From contig CAWVDN010000002.1 of assembly GCA_963928055.1 (NCBI GenBank), positions 248,001 through 312,000 on the forward strand: a stretch of 64,000 bases of DNA. Direction: 5' to 3'. Under the pieces are notes generated by a model. It did not search any database. It was not told the DNA's origin and saw only the letters and a program-made list of their open reading frames with translations. This document shows positions 63,782-64,000 of the stretch, piece by piece (position 1 is the first letter of the stretch; the number at the start of each line of letters is the position of its first letter). The stretch comes from Scatomonas sp963928055. Its GTDB lineage: Bacteria; Bacillota; Clostridia; Lachnospirales; Lachnospiraceae. The translations under genes and the position numbers were made by a program.

Positions 63782-64000
63782 CACAAACTCTCTCCTTCCC
63801 CATAGCAATAATTTACTTCATGATATTTATTACTTTTATATTTCTCAGTTACTTTACTAGGTGCCACATTTCCGACTCCTGCACAGCCATTTTTACGACC
63901 AGATGATGGGTGCTTTTCCGACTCTATTACAGCCATCTTTTCAACCGCCTTATCATCAACCGTCTGTAAACCTATCTCATCCGATGGAATTTTTACATAT
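63781..64000 (-). CDS. C-terminal part of an element gene (probable replication-associated), cut by window edge
   Basis: The frame is open from the window edge to TGA 63781-63783, giving 72 residues: a polar, Lys/Ser-rich tail without recognisable motifs. Its stop overlaps the DnaC-like start by 1 nt. In similar elements a replisome-organiser or DnaD-like gene precedes the DnaC-like ATPase. That role is inferred from position only. Confidence 0.5.
   Translation of the reverse strand, partial: YVKIPSDEIGLQTVDDKAVEKMAVIESEKHPSSGRKNGCAGVGNVAPSKVTEKYKSNKYHEVNYCYGEGESL

Larger units (their letters stand above)
61361..64000 (-). mobile_element. Tn916-like integrative element, recombination end (runs off window)
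   Basis: Integrase, excisionase and a DnaC-like ATPase, with overlapping starts and stops, are lower in GC than the flanking chromosome. The element is inserted beside the phosphatase gene. Only one end is in the window; the other att site cannot be located. Exact boundary near 61265-61425 is inferred. Confidence 0.75.

Overview
The window looks like a chromosome segment from a low-oxygen Gram-positive bacterium of class Clostridia, most likely family Lachnospiraceae. This rests on gene content and style: pyruvate:ferredoxin oxidoreductase, the [FeFe]-hydrogenase maturase HydF, a pyrophosphate-type phosphofructokinase, LuxS, ClpC, a CIRCE heat-shock operator, strong GGAGG ribosome binding sites and sigma-A style promoters. 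The genus cannot be fixed from the sequence alone. Nearly all genes are on the minus strand.

Layout. 1-3211: an rRNA operon read leftwards from a near-consensus promoter (3183-3211), in the unusual order 16S, 5S, tRNA-Ala, tRNA-Ile, 23S (23S cut by the window edge). 3242-8939: radA, a small conserved protein, clpC and a GntR-type regulator, then coaX. 8998-14863: a SEC-C protein, a CNNM/CorC-like membrane protein and single-chain purL. 15096-17305: an N-acetylmuramoyl-L-alanine amidase gene whose first codons are separated from the rest by a complete PPi-type pfk gene on the opposite strand. 17380-18976: a GDPD phosphodiesterase and a PAP2-family membrane protein. 18979-19570: a gene-free element with terminal inverted foldback hairpins that contains six regularly spaced imperfect palindromes; I recognise no described family. 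19595-26324: a tiny hydrophobic ORF, pcrA, glf, an ECF-like sigma factor, a membrane-bound spermidine-synthase-like protein and a DUF2284 protein. 26418-28880: three strong hairpins, hsp20 under CIRCE control, and an IS30-family insertion sequence beside its promoter.

29049-34758: one apparent operon with an AraC regulator, a uroporphyrinogen-decarboxylase-like (URO-D) protein and a sugar-type ABC transporter. 35089-40436: an esterase, recO, era and a PreP-like M16C protease. From 32.5 to 40.4 kb nearly every gene carries one-base indels, usually in homopolymers, which I read mainly as consensus sequence errors. 40502-53532: an SseB-like protein, a MATE exporter, glycerate kinase, nifJ, an ABC-F ATPase, yqeY, a DUF362 ferredoxin-like protein, and a malic enzyme/malate-type dehydrogenase pair. 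53833-61246: a lactonase-like beta-propeller protein, an RluA-type pseudouridine synthase, a UPF0303 protein, trpS and luxS divergent from one palindrome, galE, hydF and a low-molecular-weight phosphatase. 61360-64000: the recombination end of a Tn916-like integrative element with integrase, excisionase, a DnaC-like ATPase and the end of an upstream gene; the element runs off the window.

Metabolic links: PPi-PFK, glycerate kinase, PFOR, malic enzyme, malate-type dehydrogenase and HydF fit a fermentative sugar-to-pyruvate/malate/H2 lifestyle. ClpC, RadA, Hsp20, PcrA, RecO and Era are housekeeping stress, repair and ribosome-assembly functions. The most unusual structures are the foldback/dyad array (18979-19570) and the pfk-split amidase (15096-17305).
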